The notes beneath the pieces were generated by a model. The model searched no databases. It worked only from the letters and a program-made list of their open reading frames with translations, and was not told the origin of the DNA. 64,000 bases of DNA from an uncultured Pseudomonadota bacterium (GTDB lineage: Bacteria > Pseudomonadota > Gammaproteobacteria > Ga0077536): contig CAIKBL010000051.1 of NCBI GenBank assembly GCA_903825645.1, positions 124,001 to 188,000 of the forward strand. The letters are read 5' to 3'. Both the position numbers and the translations under genes were made by a program. Positions 10,264 to 19,619 of the stretch are shown piece by piece. Each line of letters opens with the position of its first letter. Position 1 is the first letter of the stretch.

Positions 10264-10388
10264 ACCTTGATTCTAAGCAACTCGACGTCCGTGCACTAGG
10301 CTTGAACGTTATTGACCACAGACGGGTAAGTCAAAGGACAAGGCACTTGCCGCGAGATGGGGGCCAACAATCAACACTGGGGGGGGCA

Positions 10389-10418
10389 GCCCGCAAAGCC
10401 GCGCTGGGCATTGCGGGC
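10389..10418 (-). terminator. Hairpin downstream of the alcohol dehydrogenase gene
   Basis: A perfect 8-bp stem, GCCCGCAA (10389-10396) with TTGCGGGC (10411-10418), encloses a 14-base loop just past the stop of the minus-strand dehydrogenase. It lacks a following T tract, so it may be a transcript-stabilising or rho-assisted structure rather than an intrinsic terminator. Confidence 0.4.
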
Positions 10419-10436
10419 CGTGTCTCTTGAAGGCGC

Positions 10437-11519
10437 TTAGTGGACGATAACGCCGCGGGCGTTTTTACCTTGTTCCATATCGGTGAACGCCTGTCCTACC
10501 TCATCAAGCGTGTAGGTCCTGGTGATGAGTCGGTCGATTTCTAGCTTGCCGGCTTTATACAAGCTCAGATAAAGCGGGAAGTCGACGCGGAAATTAGCGC
10601 TGCCATACATGCAACCCTTAATAGTTTTCGCGGTGAAGGGCAGAATGGCCGCGTTCACGGAGAACCGATCATCCATGCGTCCAACGCCGACCAAAACGGC
10701 CATGCCATTTTTGCGGGTCGCCTTGATACATTGTTCGATGACCTTGCTATTCCCGACCACATCGAAGGCGTAATCGACGCCAATGCCATTAGTCAACGCA
10801 TTAACCTGCTTGACCATGTCGACACCGGGGTCAATGACGTGGGTCGCACCGAACTCTTTGGCCATCTGCATCTTTTCAACAGATAGATCACAGGCAATGA
10901 TCTGGGCCGCACCCGCAATCCGAGCACCCTGAATCACATTCAGGCCAACGCCCCCACAGCCGAAAACGGCAACCGTCGTGCCGGGTTGAACGTTTGCGGT
11001 CCGAATGGCTGCGCCCACCCCGGTCGTGACACCACAACCGACTAGGGCTGCGACTTTGAAGTCATAGGATTTATCGATGCTGACCACACAGGCAGCCGGC
11101 ACGACGGCGTATTCGGCCATGATGCCGACAAAAGACATGACGAAAATGGACTGTCCATTTTTAGACACGCGGCTCGTGCCATCAAAAAGATTGCCATCCT
11201 GCTTCGCACCGGAGCAGAGGTAGGGCTCATGGTGGAGACAGTAGAAGCAGTCGCCACAATTCGGAATAAAGGAAATTACGACATGATCGCCCGGTTTGAC
11301 GTTCGTCACCCCTTCACCGACCTGCTCCACGATACCGGCACCCTCATGGCCTAGGACGACGGGGAAAGGGCTCGGAATCGTGCCGTTGATGACCGAAAGA
11401 TCGGAATGGCAAACCCCAGTGGCTTTCATCTTGACCAAGACTTCCCCCATTTTCGGCGGGGCAAGATCGACTTCGGTCACTGAGTATTCGTTCTGCTTCT
11501 GTACGACAACGGCCTTCAT
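10437..11519 (-). CDS. Zinc-dependent alcohol dehydrogenase (MDR, class III-like)
   Basis: A 360-residue medium-chain dehydrogenase. Catalytic zinc ligands are visible as GVCHSD and GHEGAG, and the structural zinc loop as the Cys cluster in [16 protein letters not shown]. The coenzyme motif is [14 protein letters not shown], and the acidic residue in IACDLS points to NAD(H). The product resembles Zn-dependent alcohol/formaldehyde dehydrogenases active on primary or aromatic alcohols. The chosen ATG has a strong AGGAGG site 8 bases upstream; a longer frame to 11579 would add a basic stretch and is unlikely. The gene is transcribed alone or with the monooxygenase gene 173 bases downstream. Substrate is unknown. 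Confidence 0.9.
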   Translation of the reverse strand: MKAVVVQKQNEYSVTEVDLAPPKMGEVLVKMKATGVCHSDLSVINGTIPSPFPVVLGHEGAGIVEQVGEGVTNVKPGDHVVISFIPNCGDCFYCLHHEPYLCSGAKQDGNLFDGTSRVSKNGQSIFVMSFVGIMAEYAVVPAACVVSIDKSYDFKVAALVGCGVTTGVGAAIRTANVQPGTTVAVFGCGGVGLNVIQGARIAGAAQIIACDLSVEKMQMAKEFGATHVIDPGVDMVKQVNALTNGIGVDYAFDVVGNSKVIEQCIKATRKNGMAVLVGVGRMDDRFSVNAAILPFTAKTIKGCMYGSANFRVDFPLYLSLYKAGKLEIDRLITRTYTLDEVGQAFTDMEQGKNARGVIVH

Positions 11520-11725
11520 AGGGCGTCTCCTCCTGCGCTTCGGGTGATTAAGGGGCGGGCTCCCGCGCGGGAGATCCACCGTGGCTGATCGCGCTAGCGT
11601 ATCACGGGTCAGGACGGTTTAGCTCTGCCTCACCACCGGTTGGGCGCAGCAGGAAGCGGCCCCGAGGCAGGGGGGACGTGTGCATCGCCCTCACTGCCAC
11701 CACAGGCTTCCCAAGCCGCACGTGA

Positions 11726-12094
11726 TTACGCTCGTGTATGTCGGGCATCAAAGAAAGCTACCCACTCGGCCCACCGGGCCGCGTCTGAAGGAAACTTAGC
11801 ATGGTCAAACCGGGCAATCAGGAAATCGCCACCCGCATTGCGGTAAACAATCGCCTCCACCAACGTGAGCTGTTCGCGATACGCGGCGCGGTGTGCATCC
11901 GGCACTTGCTTCTCAGGCTCCGTCGACCATAGCCCGGCACTTCGCAACGCAGCCAGTTCAGTGGCGAGATGGAGGCCTGAATCGGCTTCGAGTGGCTCAC
12001 CCAGATAGAGGCTGCCATTGCGTTTGTCCGACGGGTCGAAGGCCAGGACGTGGCGGTCAATGATGGTTTCTTTCGTCAGGGGTCTGGCAGTCAT
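11726..12094 (-). CDS. Hypothetical protein, 122 residues
   Basis: I do not recognise this protein. It begins with ATG at 12094 and reads as a soluble, acidic-to-neutral alpha/beta protein with no signal peptide or membrane segment. Features visible are RHVLAFDPSD near the start and a C-terminal helix rich in Trp and Ala (ARWAEWVAFFDAR). Composition and codon choice resemble neighbouring real genes, and no competing frame on the other strand is better. It lies between the EttA gene and the alcohol dehydrogenase gene, all on the minus strand, but with gaps of over 130 bases on each side. It could be a lineage-specific protein. Confidence 0.55.
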   Translation of the reverse strand: MTARPLTKETIIDRHVLAFDPSDKRNGSLYLGEPLEADSGLHLATELAALRSAGLWSTEPEKQVPDAHRAAYREQLTLVEAIVYRNAGGDFLIARFDHAKFPSDAARWAEWVAFFDARHTRA

Positions 12095-12227
12095 GCGTAG
12101 TAGTTTCCCGGATTGAGTGGAGAAGGGCGTGACGCGTCAGGTCCTGATCGGCGACGGTCAATGGCCGGACCGACGCCCCTCAGGTTGGTGACAAGACGCC
12201 TCATTCGAATGCATCGGTCGGCGTGCA

Positions 12228-13901
12228 TCATGTGCTGAGTGGCTTGTAACGAAGCCGTAACGGCTGATCCGCATCGGTACCGAGACGTCGCTTCCGGTCT
12301 GCTTCGTAGTCTTGGTAGTTGCCCGCAAACCATTCGACATGACTGTCGCCCTCGAAGGCGAGTACGTGGGTGGCGATACGATCCAAAAACCATCGGTCAT
12401 GGGAGATGACTAGGACACAGCCCGGGAAGGTCAGTAGTGCCTCTTCGAGCGCGCGCAGCGTCTCGACATCGAGATCGTTGGTGGGCTCGTCAAGTAGCAA
12501 CACATTGCCTCCGGCACGCAGCAGTTTTGCCAGATGTACGCGATTGCGTTCGCCGCCTGATAACTCGCCGATCCGCTTCTGCTGGTCCGAACCTGAAAAA
12601 TTGAATCGCCCGACATATCCGCGCGACGCTGTCTGGTAATTACCGATTTGAATCATATCGAGACCGTCGGAGATTTCTTCCCATACCGTCTTGTCAGGGT
12701 TGAGTGCGTCCCGCAGCTGATCCACATGAGCAAACTGGACGGTGTCCCCAATGCGCAGTGCACCTTGATCGGGCTGCTCTTGTTTGACCAACATTCTGAA
12801 CAAGGTTGATTTGCCGGCCCCGTTCGCGCCGATGATCCCGACGATTGCACCTGCCGGCACGCTGAAGGACAGATTGTCAATCAGCAAGCGATCGCCATAG
12901 GCCTTGCTGAGTCCCTCCACTTCGATCACCAACTCGCCGAGTCGTGGGCCCGGCGGAATATAGAGCTCGTTGGTTTCGTTTCGCTGCTGGAAGTCTTGTG
13001 AGGCCAACTCCTCAAAACGGGCGAGGCGAGCTTTGCTCTTCGCCTGACGTCCCTTGGGGTTCTGGCGCACCCATTCAAGTTCGGATTCCATGCTCTTGCG
13101 GTGGGCCGACTGCTGTTTCTCCTCCTGCTCGAGCCGTTTCTCTTTTTGCTCCAGCCATGAGGTGTAATTACCTTCCCAAGGGATGCCATGTCCGCGGTCG
13201 AGTTCCAGGATCCAGCCGCACACGTTGTCGAGAAAATAACGGTCATGGGTCACGGCGACCACCGTGCCCGCAAATTTCTCGAGGAACCGCTCCAGCCACG
13301 CCACAGACTCCGCGTCCAGATGGTTGGTCGGCTCGTCGAGCAGCAGCATTTCAGGATTAGACAGGAGCAACCTGCACAACGCGACGCGCCGACGCTCTCC
13401 GCCGGACAATTTGGTGACGTTCATTTCCCACGGTGGCAGTCGCAGGGCGTCGGCCGCGATTTCGAGTTTTCGTTCGAGCTCCCATAACCCGGCGCTATCG
13501 ATCTGATCCTGCAAGGTGGATTGCTCCTCCAGCAGGGCATTCATCGCCTCATCGCTCATCGGCTCGGCAAACAACATGCTGATTTCATTGAAACGATCGA
13601 CCAGCACTTTTTCTGCCGCCACGCCCTCCTCGACGTTGCCACGCACGGTTTTATCGGGATTGAGCTGGGGCTCTTGCGCCAGGTAACCGATCCGCAAGTT
13701 TTTCTGGGGGGTGGCTTCACCCACGATGTCCCGATCGACGCCAGCCATGATGCGCAGCAGGGTGGATTTTCCGGAGCCATTCAGCCCCAAGACCCCGATT
13801 TTGGCGCCAGGGAAAAAGGACAAGGAAATGTCTTTCAGAATTTGACGTTTCGGCGGAACAATTTTTCCGACCCGATGCATGGAAAAAACGTATTGAGCCA
13901 T
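12228..13901 (-). CDS. ettA: Energy-dependent translational throttle protein EttA (ABC-F)
   Basis: ABC-F ATPase that binds the ribosomal E site and gates entry into translation elongation according to ATP/ADP state. The 557-residue product has two ABC domains: Walker [10 protein letters not shown] near residue 40 and GANGAGKST in the second half; signatures LSGGERRR and LSGGERNR; Walker [12 protein letters not shown] and [11 protein letters not shown]. The inter-domain linker rich in Glu/Lys/Gln ([14 protein letters not shown]) and the arm region match the EttA (YjjK) subgroup rather than Uup or YheS. Length equals the family norm. It has no membrane domain, so it is not a transporter. It appears to be a single-gene unit with its own promoter upstream. 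Confidence 0.96.
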   Translation of the reverse strand: MAQYVFSMHRVGKIVPPKRQILKDISLSFFPGAKIGVLGLNGSGKSTLLRIMAGVDRDIVGEATPQKNLRIGYLAQEPQLNPDKTVRGNVEEGVAAEKVLVDRFNEISMLFAEPMSDEAMNALLEEQSTLQDQIDSAGLWELERKLEIAADALRLPPWEMNVTKLSGGERRRVALCRLLLSNPEMLLLDEPTNHLDAESVAWLERFLEKFAGTVVAVTHDRYFLDNVCGWILELDRGHGIPWEGNYTSWLEQKEKRLEQEEKQQSAHRKSMESELEWVRQNPKGRQAKSKARLARFEELASQDFQQRNETNELYIPPGPRLGELVIEVEGLSKAYGDRLLIDNLSFSVPAGAIVGIIGANGAGKSTLFRMLVKQEQPDQGALRIGDTVQFAHVDQLRDALNPDKTVWEEISDGLDMIQIGNYQTASRGYVGRFNFSGSDQQKRIGELSGGERNRVHLAKLLRAGGNVLLLDEPTNDLDVETLRALEEALLTFPGCVLVISHDRWFLDRIATHVLAFEGDSHVEWFAGNYQDYEADRKRRLGTDADQPLRLRYKPLST

Positions 13902-14240
13902 CAGCGTAGTACTCGATAAAGCATGTGGGAGGCGGCATTATGCTGAATTGCGCTTCACCTACAATGCCTACGCACGTACCCGTCAGGTGCCCCCCGGTGT
14001 CGCTGTCATCCCGCAACCGCCTCCCGGGGGTTACCCGATGGGGTCGGAGATCTCCGAACACCGGGTGGGCGGGCCCCGCTCAGCGGTGCCTAGCCCGTAA
14101 TCGCCCGGCCGCTGGGCGCGCGTTTCCTTTGATTTCGGATCGCCGACGCGTAAGACTAGGCTTTTTAGACGGGTGTGCTGACACGCCTCGAGGGGTCGAG
14201 TGACCTCGGCATAGCCAACTCCTAGGGAAATGAACGGACA
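13902..14240. other. Divergent intergenic region between ettA and the HMG-CoA-synthase-like gene
   Basis: About 340 bases. Apart from the candidate ettA promoter, nothing recognisable was found. A 92-codon plus-strand frame (13925-14203) is Arg/Pro-rich, has no ribosome site and is judged non-coding. Confidence 0.5.
13937..13964 (-). promoter_or_regulatory. Candidate sigma-70 promoter of ettA
   Basis: On the minus strand TTGTAG (13959-13964) is followed after 16 bases by CATAAT (13937-13942), five of six matches to the -10 consensus. It would place the transcript start about 30 bases before the ettA ATG. The -35 match is weak, so this is a candidate only. Confidence 0.35.
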
Positions 14241-15707
14241 ATGAGTTACGGAATACTTTCTTTCGGGGCGTATGTCCCGTCCTTGCGGCTCGCGCGTTCG
14301 GCCATCGCCAATGGGATGGCGTGGGCAGTCCCCTCCCTGAAAGGGCTGGCCAAGGGGGAGCGCGCTGTCGCGAACTGGGATGAAGATAGCGTGACCCTGG
14401 CCGTAGAGGCGTCGCGGGATTGTTTGCGTGGAATCACCGTTGAACCCGCCCAGATCCAACTAGCGTCGACGACCCTCCCGTTTGCGGATCGCAGTAACAG
14501 CGGTATTGTGGCGGACGCGCTCCTGTGCGCGGAATTCACAGGAACCGAAGATCTCGGCGGTAGTCGTCGGGCGGCGACCAGTGCGCTGGTCCGCTTGGGG
14601 CTGTGTCCCGGAGGCCGCGCGACGTTGCTTATCGCGACCGACTGCCGTGACGCCAAGCCGGGTAGCGTGCAGGAAATGAATTACGGACACGGCGCCGCCG
14701 CACTGCTGGTTGGCGAAGGCAAGCCGATTGCGCTCATCCGGGGGGCCGCGTCGTTTCACGATGACTTCGTCGATCAGTACAGAGCAGCCGATACCGACTA
14801 CGACTACACCCTCGAAGAGCGCTGGATTCGGGAAGAGGGATACAACAAGATCGTACCAAAGGCGGTGTCGGCCGCTCTAATGCATGCAGGCTTGTCGATT
14901 GATGAGATTAGTCGGGTTGTTCTCCCGGCCAACGTGGGGATTGGGAAGGGCGTCGCCAAGGTCCTCAACCTCGCGCCGGAGCGCTTGGTCGACCCAATGC
15001 TCGTCAACTGCGGCGACTGTGGGGTTGCACAGCCACTCCTCATCCTAGCGCATGCGCTGGAAAGCGCCGTTCCCGGCGAAAAAATACTCGTGATAGGCTT
15101 TGGCCAAGGCGCAGACGCGGTGGTTCTGGAAGTCACATCCGAAATTGCCGCATTGCAAAATAACCATGGGCCCGGTCACTCATTGGCGCACAAGCGGGTA
15201 ATCGACAACTACCCCATGTTCTTGTCGCTCCGCAATCAGCTCGACGTTGACTTTGGCATGCGAGCGGAGCGCGATAACCGCACCTCTCAACCCGCTTTCT
15301 ATCGACGTCGCAAAGACATCACTGGGATGGTTGGCGCTCGCTGCACCGGCTGCAAGACGTTGCAGTTTCCGCGCTCAAAGGTGTGCGTGAAATGCGGCGA
15401 AATGGATACCCAGATAGACGAAAGCCTGTCGGGCCTTGTCGGGCGCGTCAAATCTTATACGGAGGACTGGCTCGCCTACACGCCACTGCCTCCGTACATT
15501 TACGGTAACGTTGAATTTATTGACGGCGCCAACTGCATGCTGGAATTCACCGACTTCGCGCCCGGACAGGTTCAGGTCGGCAGTACGGTCAAGATGATGT
15601 TCCGTATCAAGGATTTTGACGCGAAACGCCACTTCCGACGTTATTTCTGGAAGCCGGCACCGGTTCAGGCGTCGTCACGTGAAATCGCATCTGCCGCATC
15701 GGCATGA
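14241..15707 (+). CDS. HMG-CoA-synthase-like protein fused to Zn-ribbon/OB-fold (DUF35)
   Basis: A 488-residue thiolase-superfamily protein. Residues 1 to about 345 resemble hydroxymethylglutaryl-CoA synthase (start YGILSFGAYVPSLRL). About 350-475 is a rubredoxin-like Zn ribbon with Cys368, Cys371, Cys382 and Cys385, followed by the OB fold known as DUF35, which in other systems binds acyl-CoA and bridges HMG-CoA synthase to thiolase. Where HMG-CoA synthases have the catalytic NACYGG, this protein reads TEDLGGSRRA (residues 102-111), so the nucleophilic cysteine appears absent. The thiolase gene follows after 19 bases. A role as a partner or scaffold of the thiolase in acyl-CoA condensation or cleavage is inferred; true HMG-CoA synthesis is doubtful. 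Confidence 0.82.
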   Translation: MSYGILSFGAYVPSLRLARSAIANGMAWAVPSLKGLAKGERAVANWDEDSVTLAVEASRDCLRGITVEPAQIQLASTTLPFADRSNSGIVADALLCAEFTGTEDLGGSRRAATSALVRLGLCPGGRATLLIATDCRDAKPGSVQEMNYGHGAAALLVGEGKPIALIRGAASFHDDFVDQYRAADTDYDYTLEERWIREEGYNKIVPKAVSAALMHAGLSIDEISRVVLPANVGIGKGVAKVLNLAPERLVDPMLVNCGDCGVAQPLLILAHALESAVPGEKILVIGFGQGADAVVLEVTSEIAALQNNHGPGHSLAHKRVIDNYPMFLSLRNQLDVDFGMRAERDNRTSQPAFYRRRKDITGMVGARCTGCKTLQFPRSKVCVKCGEMDTQIDESLSGLVGRVKSYTEDWLAYTPLPPYIYGNVEFIDGANCMLEFTDFAPGQVQVGSTVKMMFRIKDFDAKRHFRRYFWKPAPVQASSREIASAASA

Positions 15708-15726
15708 CACCCAGAGGTAGACCAGA

Positions 15727-16929
15727 ATGGCCAGAGGTATCAGGGACAAAGTTGCAATCATCGGCATGGGGTGCAGCAAATTCGGCGAGCGCTGGGACTG
15801 CGGCCCTGAAGAGTTAATTCTGGAGGCATTCAAGGAAGCCTTGGCGGACGCCAACATTTCGCGTGAAGAAATTGAAATGGCTTGGCTCGGCCTTTTCTTC
15901 CAGGAGCAGAGTGCGGGTAAGTCGGCGCTGCCGCTCAGTCTCTCCTTGCGTTTACCCAACATCCCCGTGACCCGGGTAGAGAATATGTGCGCCACGGGCA
16001 CAGAGGCACTGCGAGGCGCGGTCTATGCCGTTGCCGCAGGCGCCTGCGACATTGCGCTCGCGATGGGCGTCGAAAAGTTGAAGGATACGGGCTATGCCGG
16101 CCTGCCCGAGCGGACCAAGGGGACCTTTGACGATCTCTGGTTGCCCAATGCGACCGCACCCGGTGCCTTTGCCCAGCTGGCCAGTGCGTATGCCGCGAAA
16201 CACCGTCTGAACATGCACGATCTGAAACGCGCGATGGCCCACATTTCAGTTAAAAGCCATGCAAATGGCGTCCTGAACCCAAAGGCACATCTGCGCAAAA
16301 TTATCACGGAGGAGGAGGCGCTGAACGCCGGCGTCGTCGCCTATCCACTCGGGTTGATGGACTGTTGCGGCATCAGCGATGGCGCAGCGTGCGCGATCGT
16401 CACGAGCGTGGAGAAAGCCCGGGAAATGGGCTTAAAGGACGTCGTGGTGGTCAAGGCCATGCAGCTAGCGCCGAGCAACGGGTTTGAAATGTCGAACACG
16501 GGCTGGGATGGCAGCTATCTGCACACCACGCGCGTGGCCGCCCAGCGGGCTTACGCCGAGGGTGGCGTAAAAGATCCGCGGCGTGAAATCAATCTCATGG
16601 AAGTCCACGACTGCTTCTCGGTCACCGAGCTTGTGGTCATGGAAGATTTGGGGATTTCGCCCGAAGGCGGTGCCATCAAGGACGTGATGGATGGCGTGTA
16701 TGATCGGGACGGCGCTGTTCCGTGCCAGGTCGACGGGGGACTGAAATGTTTCGGACATCCCATCGGGGCGACCGGCTTACGCATGGCTTATGAAATTTAT
16801 CTGCAACTGCTCGGACGCGCGGGACAGCGGCAGTTGGGTAGTCCGTCCCTTGGTCTCACGCATAACCTGGGCGGACATCCTTTCCGAAACGTCGCGAGCG
16901 TGTCGCTTTTTGGCCTTCACTCGACTTGA
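15727..16929 (+). CDS. Thiolase family protein (SCP2/acetyl-CoA acetyltransferase-like)
   Basis: A 400-residue thiolase. The nucleophilic cysteine is Cys88 in NMCATGTEA, and the active-site histidine is in GHPIGATG. At the C-terminus the classical second catalytic cysteine region is THNLGGHPF, the variant seen in archaeal and SCP2-type thiolases that work with DUF35 proteins. It would cleave or form 3-oxoacyl-CoA in the cytoplasm. The ATG follows an AGAGG site with 9-base spacing. It is directly downstream of the HMG-CoA-synthase/DUF35 fusion and upstream of an acyl-CoA dehydrogenase, so the operon likely encodes a multi-protein CoA-ester pathway. Substrate unknown. Confidence 0.9.
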   Translation: MARGIRDKVAIIGMGCSKFGERWDCGPEELILEAFKEALADANISREEIEMAWLGLFFQEQSAGKSALPLSLSLRLPNIPVTRVENMCATGTEALRGAVYAVAAGACDIALAMGVEKLKDTGYAGLPERTKGTFDDLWLPNATAPGAFAQLASAYAAKHRLNMHDLKRAMAHISVKSHANGVLNPKAHLRKIITEEEALNAGVVAYPLGLMDCCGISDGAACAIVTSVEKAREMGLKDVVVVKAMQLAPSNGFEMSNTGWDGSYLHTTRVAAQRAYAEGGVKDPRREINLMEVHDCFSVTELVVMEDLGISPEGGAIKDVMDGVYDRDGAVPCQVDGGLKCFGHPIGATGLRMAYEIYLQLLGRAGQRQLGSPSLGLTHNLGGHPFRNVASVSLFGLHST

Positions 16930-16961
16930 ATTTGTCCATTGATTGGAGAGACGTAATTTTT

Positions 16962-18107
16962 ATGCAAACGCAAACATCGCCTTGGGCCACGCCCGATCAT
17001 GAACTGTACCGTGACACCGTGCGCCGCTTTCTAGAGGCGGAATTCGTGCCGCACCGCGAAACCTGGATCGAGCAGGGCTATTGTGATCCGACCGCTTGGC
17101 GACGGGCCGGCGAGGTCGGGCTTCTCTGCCCCGACATCCCAACCGAATATGGTGGGGGCGGTTGCGATTTCGGTTTTGACGCCGTGGTCTATGAGGAACT
17201 CATGCGGGCCGGTATCACCAGCTTCGGCAGTGGCATCCAGAGTATCGTGGCTCATTATCTACGCGTGTACGGCACCGAGGAGCAGAAACAGCGTTATCTG
17301 CCCAAGATGGCACGCGGCGAAATCATCACGTCCATTGCTATGACGGAGCCCGGCACGGGATCTGATCTGCAGGCGGTCAAAACCCGCGCGATTCGTGACG
17401 GAGACCACTATGTGCTAAACGGCTCAAAAACCTTCATTACCAACGGCTATAACGCCGACATGATCGTGGTGGTATGCAAAACCGACCCCAAAGAGCGCGC
17501 GAAGGGCATATCGCTGCTGTGCGTCGACACCCACGATCTGGCGGGGTTCCGGCGCGGCAAGCCCTTGAAGAAAATTGGCCAAAAAGGCCAGGACACCTGT
17601 GAGCTCTTTTTTACGGACTGTCACATTCCCGTCGGTAATCTGGTCGGGATGCAGGAAGGGCAGGGTTTCTTCCAGTTGATGAATCAACTCGGGCGCGAAC
17701 GCCTGATCATTGCCATCTCGGCGGTGGCGAGTATGGAAAGCTGTGTGCGGGTGACCACCGATTACGTCAAGCAGCGGGAGGCGTTTGGCAAGAAAATTTT
17801 CGACTTTCAGACCGCGAAGTTCACGTTGGTGGAATGCAAGACGGAAACCCGTCTTGCACGCGTGTTCGTAGATGACTGCATTCGACGTTTAAGCGACGGT
17901 GAGTTGGATGCGGAGTCGGCCTCGATGGCTAAATATTGGTGCACCGAAAAGGCTTTCGAGATTGCCAATCGCTGTCTGCAACTGCACGGCGGATACGGGT
18001 ACATGATGGACTACCCGATTGCTCATTATTTCACCGACGCGCGCGTCGGTATGATTTATGGAGGCAGCAACGAGATCATGAAAGAGCTCATCTCCCGTTC
18101 GCTCTGA
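16962..18107 (+). CDS. Acyl-CoA dehydrogenase
   Basis: FAD-dependent enzyme (381 residues) introducing a 2,3-double bond into an acyl-CoA. Family signatures are visible: MTEPGTGSDL, the ITNGYNADMIVV FAD-binding segment, YVKQREAFGK and LHGGYGYM. The C-terminal motif is YGGSNEIMKELI, as in long-chain and isovaleryl-CoA dehydrogenases, where the catalytic base is not in this loop. Glu259 (in ASMESCV) sits where those enzymes have their catalytic Glu. The ATG at 16962 is preferred over an in-frame upstream start because a GGAGAG site lies upstream and the family N-terminus begins here. It is the third gene of the operon. Electrons would pass to ETF. Confidence 0.92.
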   Translation: MQTQTSPWATPDHELYRDTVRRFLEAEFVPHRETWIEQGYCDPTAWRRAGEVGLLCPDIPTEYGGGGCDFGFDAVVYEELMRAGITSFGSGIQSIVAHYLRVYGTEEQKQRYLPKMARGEIITSIAMTEPGTGSDLQAVKTRAIRDGDHYVLNGSKTFITNGYNADMIVVVCKTDPKERAKGISLLCVDTHDLAGFRRGKPLKKIGQKGQDTCELFFTDCHIPVGNLVGMQEGQGFFQLMNQLGRERLIIAISAVASMESCVRVTTDYVKQREAFGKKIFDFQTAKFTLVECKTETRLARVFVDDCIRRLSDGELDAESASMAKYWCTEKAFEIANRCLQLHGGYGYMMDYPIAHYFTDARVGMIYGGSNEIMKELISRSL

Positions 18108-18119
18108 GACACGACGCGG

Positions 18120-19619
18120 ATGAAAAATGCCAATCTCTACGATCGCTATGCGGCCCATTTCCCGGCGGCGGCGGTTGAGTTTCTGCGCGACGAAGCCGGC
18201 ACCGTGGTGTCGTATGGAGAGCTGGCGCGGCGCTCCGCTCAGATCGCGGGCTATCTGATCGCCTGTGGCGTGAGCGCCGGCGATCGGATCACGGTCCAGG
18301 CCGAGAAATGTCCCACGTTCATCTGGCTCTATCTGGCGTGTTTGCGCGCAGGGCTCGTTTTCCATCCGCTGAATCCTGCCTACACGGAGGCCGAGCTCGA
18401 TTACTTTATCGGCGATGCGGTTCCCTCGATGCTGATCGGCGACGCCGCCGCCGTGGTGACGTTGGGTGTGCTGGCCAGCCGCTATGCAGTGCCGCGAGTA
18501 TTGAGCCTCGCTACGCTGAACGAAGAAAGCGCGCAATATCCTGCAGACTTTGTCTCGCACGACGTCTCACCGGATACCCTGGCCGCACTACTTTACTCTT
18601 CGGGGACGACAGGCAAACCGAAAGGCATCATGCTTTCGCATGGCAACCTAGCCACGAATGCGGCGGCGCTGACACGCGCCTGGGGCTTCACGACAAGCGA
18701 TGTACTCCTTCATATGCTGCCGCTTTTTCACGTGCACGGACTGTTTATCGCCTTGGGTTGCACGCTGATGTCGGGATCCCGACTCTTGTTCTGTGCCCGC
18801 TTCGATGCGGGCTTGGCGGTACGCCGGTTGAGCGAGGCCACGGTCATGATGGGGGTACCGACGTATTACACCCGTCTCCTCGCCCAGCCGACCTTGACGC
18901 CGGAAAGCTGCGACACCATTCGGCTTTTTACCAGCGGCTCTGCGCCGTTACTCAGCGAGACTTGGCTGGCGTTTAAAAACGCGACCGGACACGCGGTGCT
19001 CGAGCGTTACGGTATGACGGAAACCAGCATCATCGCCACGAATCCGCTGGACGGGGTACGTCGGCCGGGGGCCGTTGGCCCTGCGTTGGCAGGGGTCGAA
19101 ATTCGCATTGCCGATGCAACCGATCAATCGCTGGCCGTGGGTAACGTCGGACAGGTACAGGTACGGGGCAAGAGCGTCTTTCAGGGCTACTGGCGAAAAC
19201 CGGATAAGACGCGGGAGGATTTTACCGCGGATGGCTACTTCAGAACGGGCGACGATGGTATGCAAGACGCGGACGGCTATCTCTGGCTCTTAGGGCGCGC
19301 AAAGGATCTGATCATCACCGGCGGCCTGAATGTCTATCCGAGCGAAATCGAGCAGGTGCTCGATGGGCTGCCCATGGTGCAGGAATCTGCCGTCATCGGA
19401 TTACCTCATCCTGATTTTGGCGAGCAGGTGGCCGCGGTGATCGTGCTCAGACCTGAAGCGGATTGGGATGAAGAGGCCGTACGGGCGACCGTTCGACACT
19501 CCCTCGCCGCCTTCAAATGCCCCAAACAATACCGAATCGCGGCTGAACTTCCTCGAAACGCCATGGGGAAAGTTCAGAAAAACCTGCTGCGCGCCGAGGC
19601 CGCTAACGCCCCGGGCTAA
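18120..19619 (+). CDS. Malonyl-CoA synthetase-like acyl-CoA ligase (MatB family)
   Basis: A 499-residue AMP-forming ligase. ATP motif YSSGTTGKPKGIML, YGMTET, the GYLWLLGRAKDLI hinge region and the catalytic-lysine end PRNAMGKVQKNLLR are all present. The N-terminus (NLYDRYAAHFP) and the LACLRAGLVFHPLNPAY segment resemble malonate-CoA ligase MatB more than fatty-acyl ligases, so malonate or a methylmalonate-like dicarboxylate is the likely substrate; this is by family resemblance. It begins 12 bases after the dehydrogenase stop and closes the operon. Its last 17 bases overlap the convergent ceramidase-like gene. Confidence 0.85.
   Translation: MKNANLYDRYAAHFPAAAVEFLRDEAGTVVSYGELARRSAQIAGYLIACGVSAGDRITVQAEKCPTFIWLYLACLRAGLVFHPLNPAYTEAELDYFIGDAVPSMLIGDAAAVVTLGVLASRYAVPRVLSLATLNEESAQYPADFVSHDVSPDTLAALLYSSGTTGKPKGIMLSHGNLATNAAALTRAWGFTTSDVLLHMLPLFHVHGLFIALGCTLMSGSRLLFCARFDAGLAVRRLSEATVMMGVPTYYTRLLAQPTLTPESCDTIRLFTSGSAPLLSETWLAFKNATGHAVLERYGMTETSIIATNPLDGVRRPGAVGPALAGVEIRIADATDQSLAVGNVGQVQVRGKSVFQGYWRKPDKTREDFTADGYFRTGDDGMQDADGYLWLLGRAKDLIITGGLNVYPSEIEQVLDGLPMVQESAVIGLPHPDFGEQVAAVIVLRPEADWDEEAVRATVRHSLAAFKCPKQYRIAAELPRNAMGKVQKNLLRAEAANAPG

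Noticed and set aside
13925-14203. 92-codon plus-strand frame before the HMG-CoA-synthase-like gene
   Set aside because: Arg/Pro-rich composition, no ribosome site and no recognisable motif.
17889-18560. 223-codon minus-strand frame across the dehydrogenase and ligase genes
   Set aside because: Antisense to two well-recognised genes and rich in Arg/His; a shadow frame.
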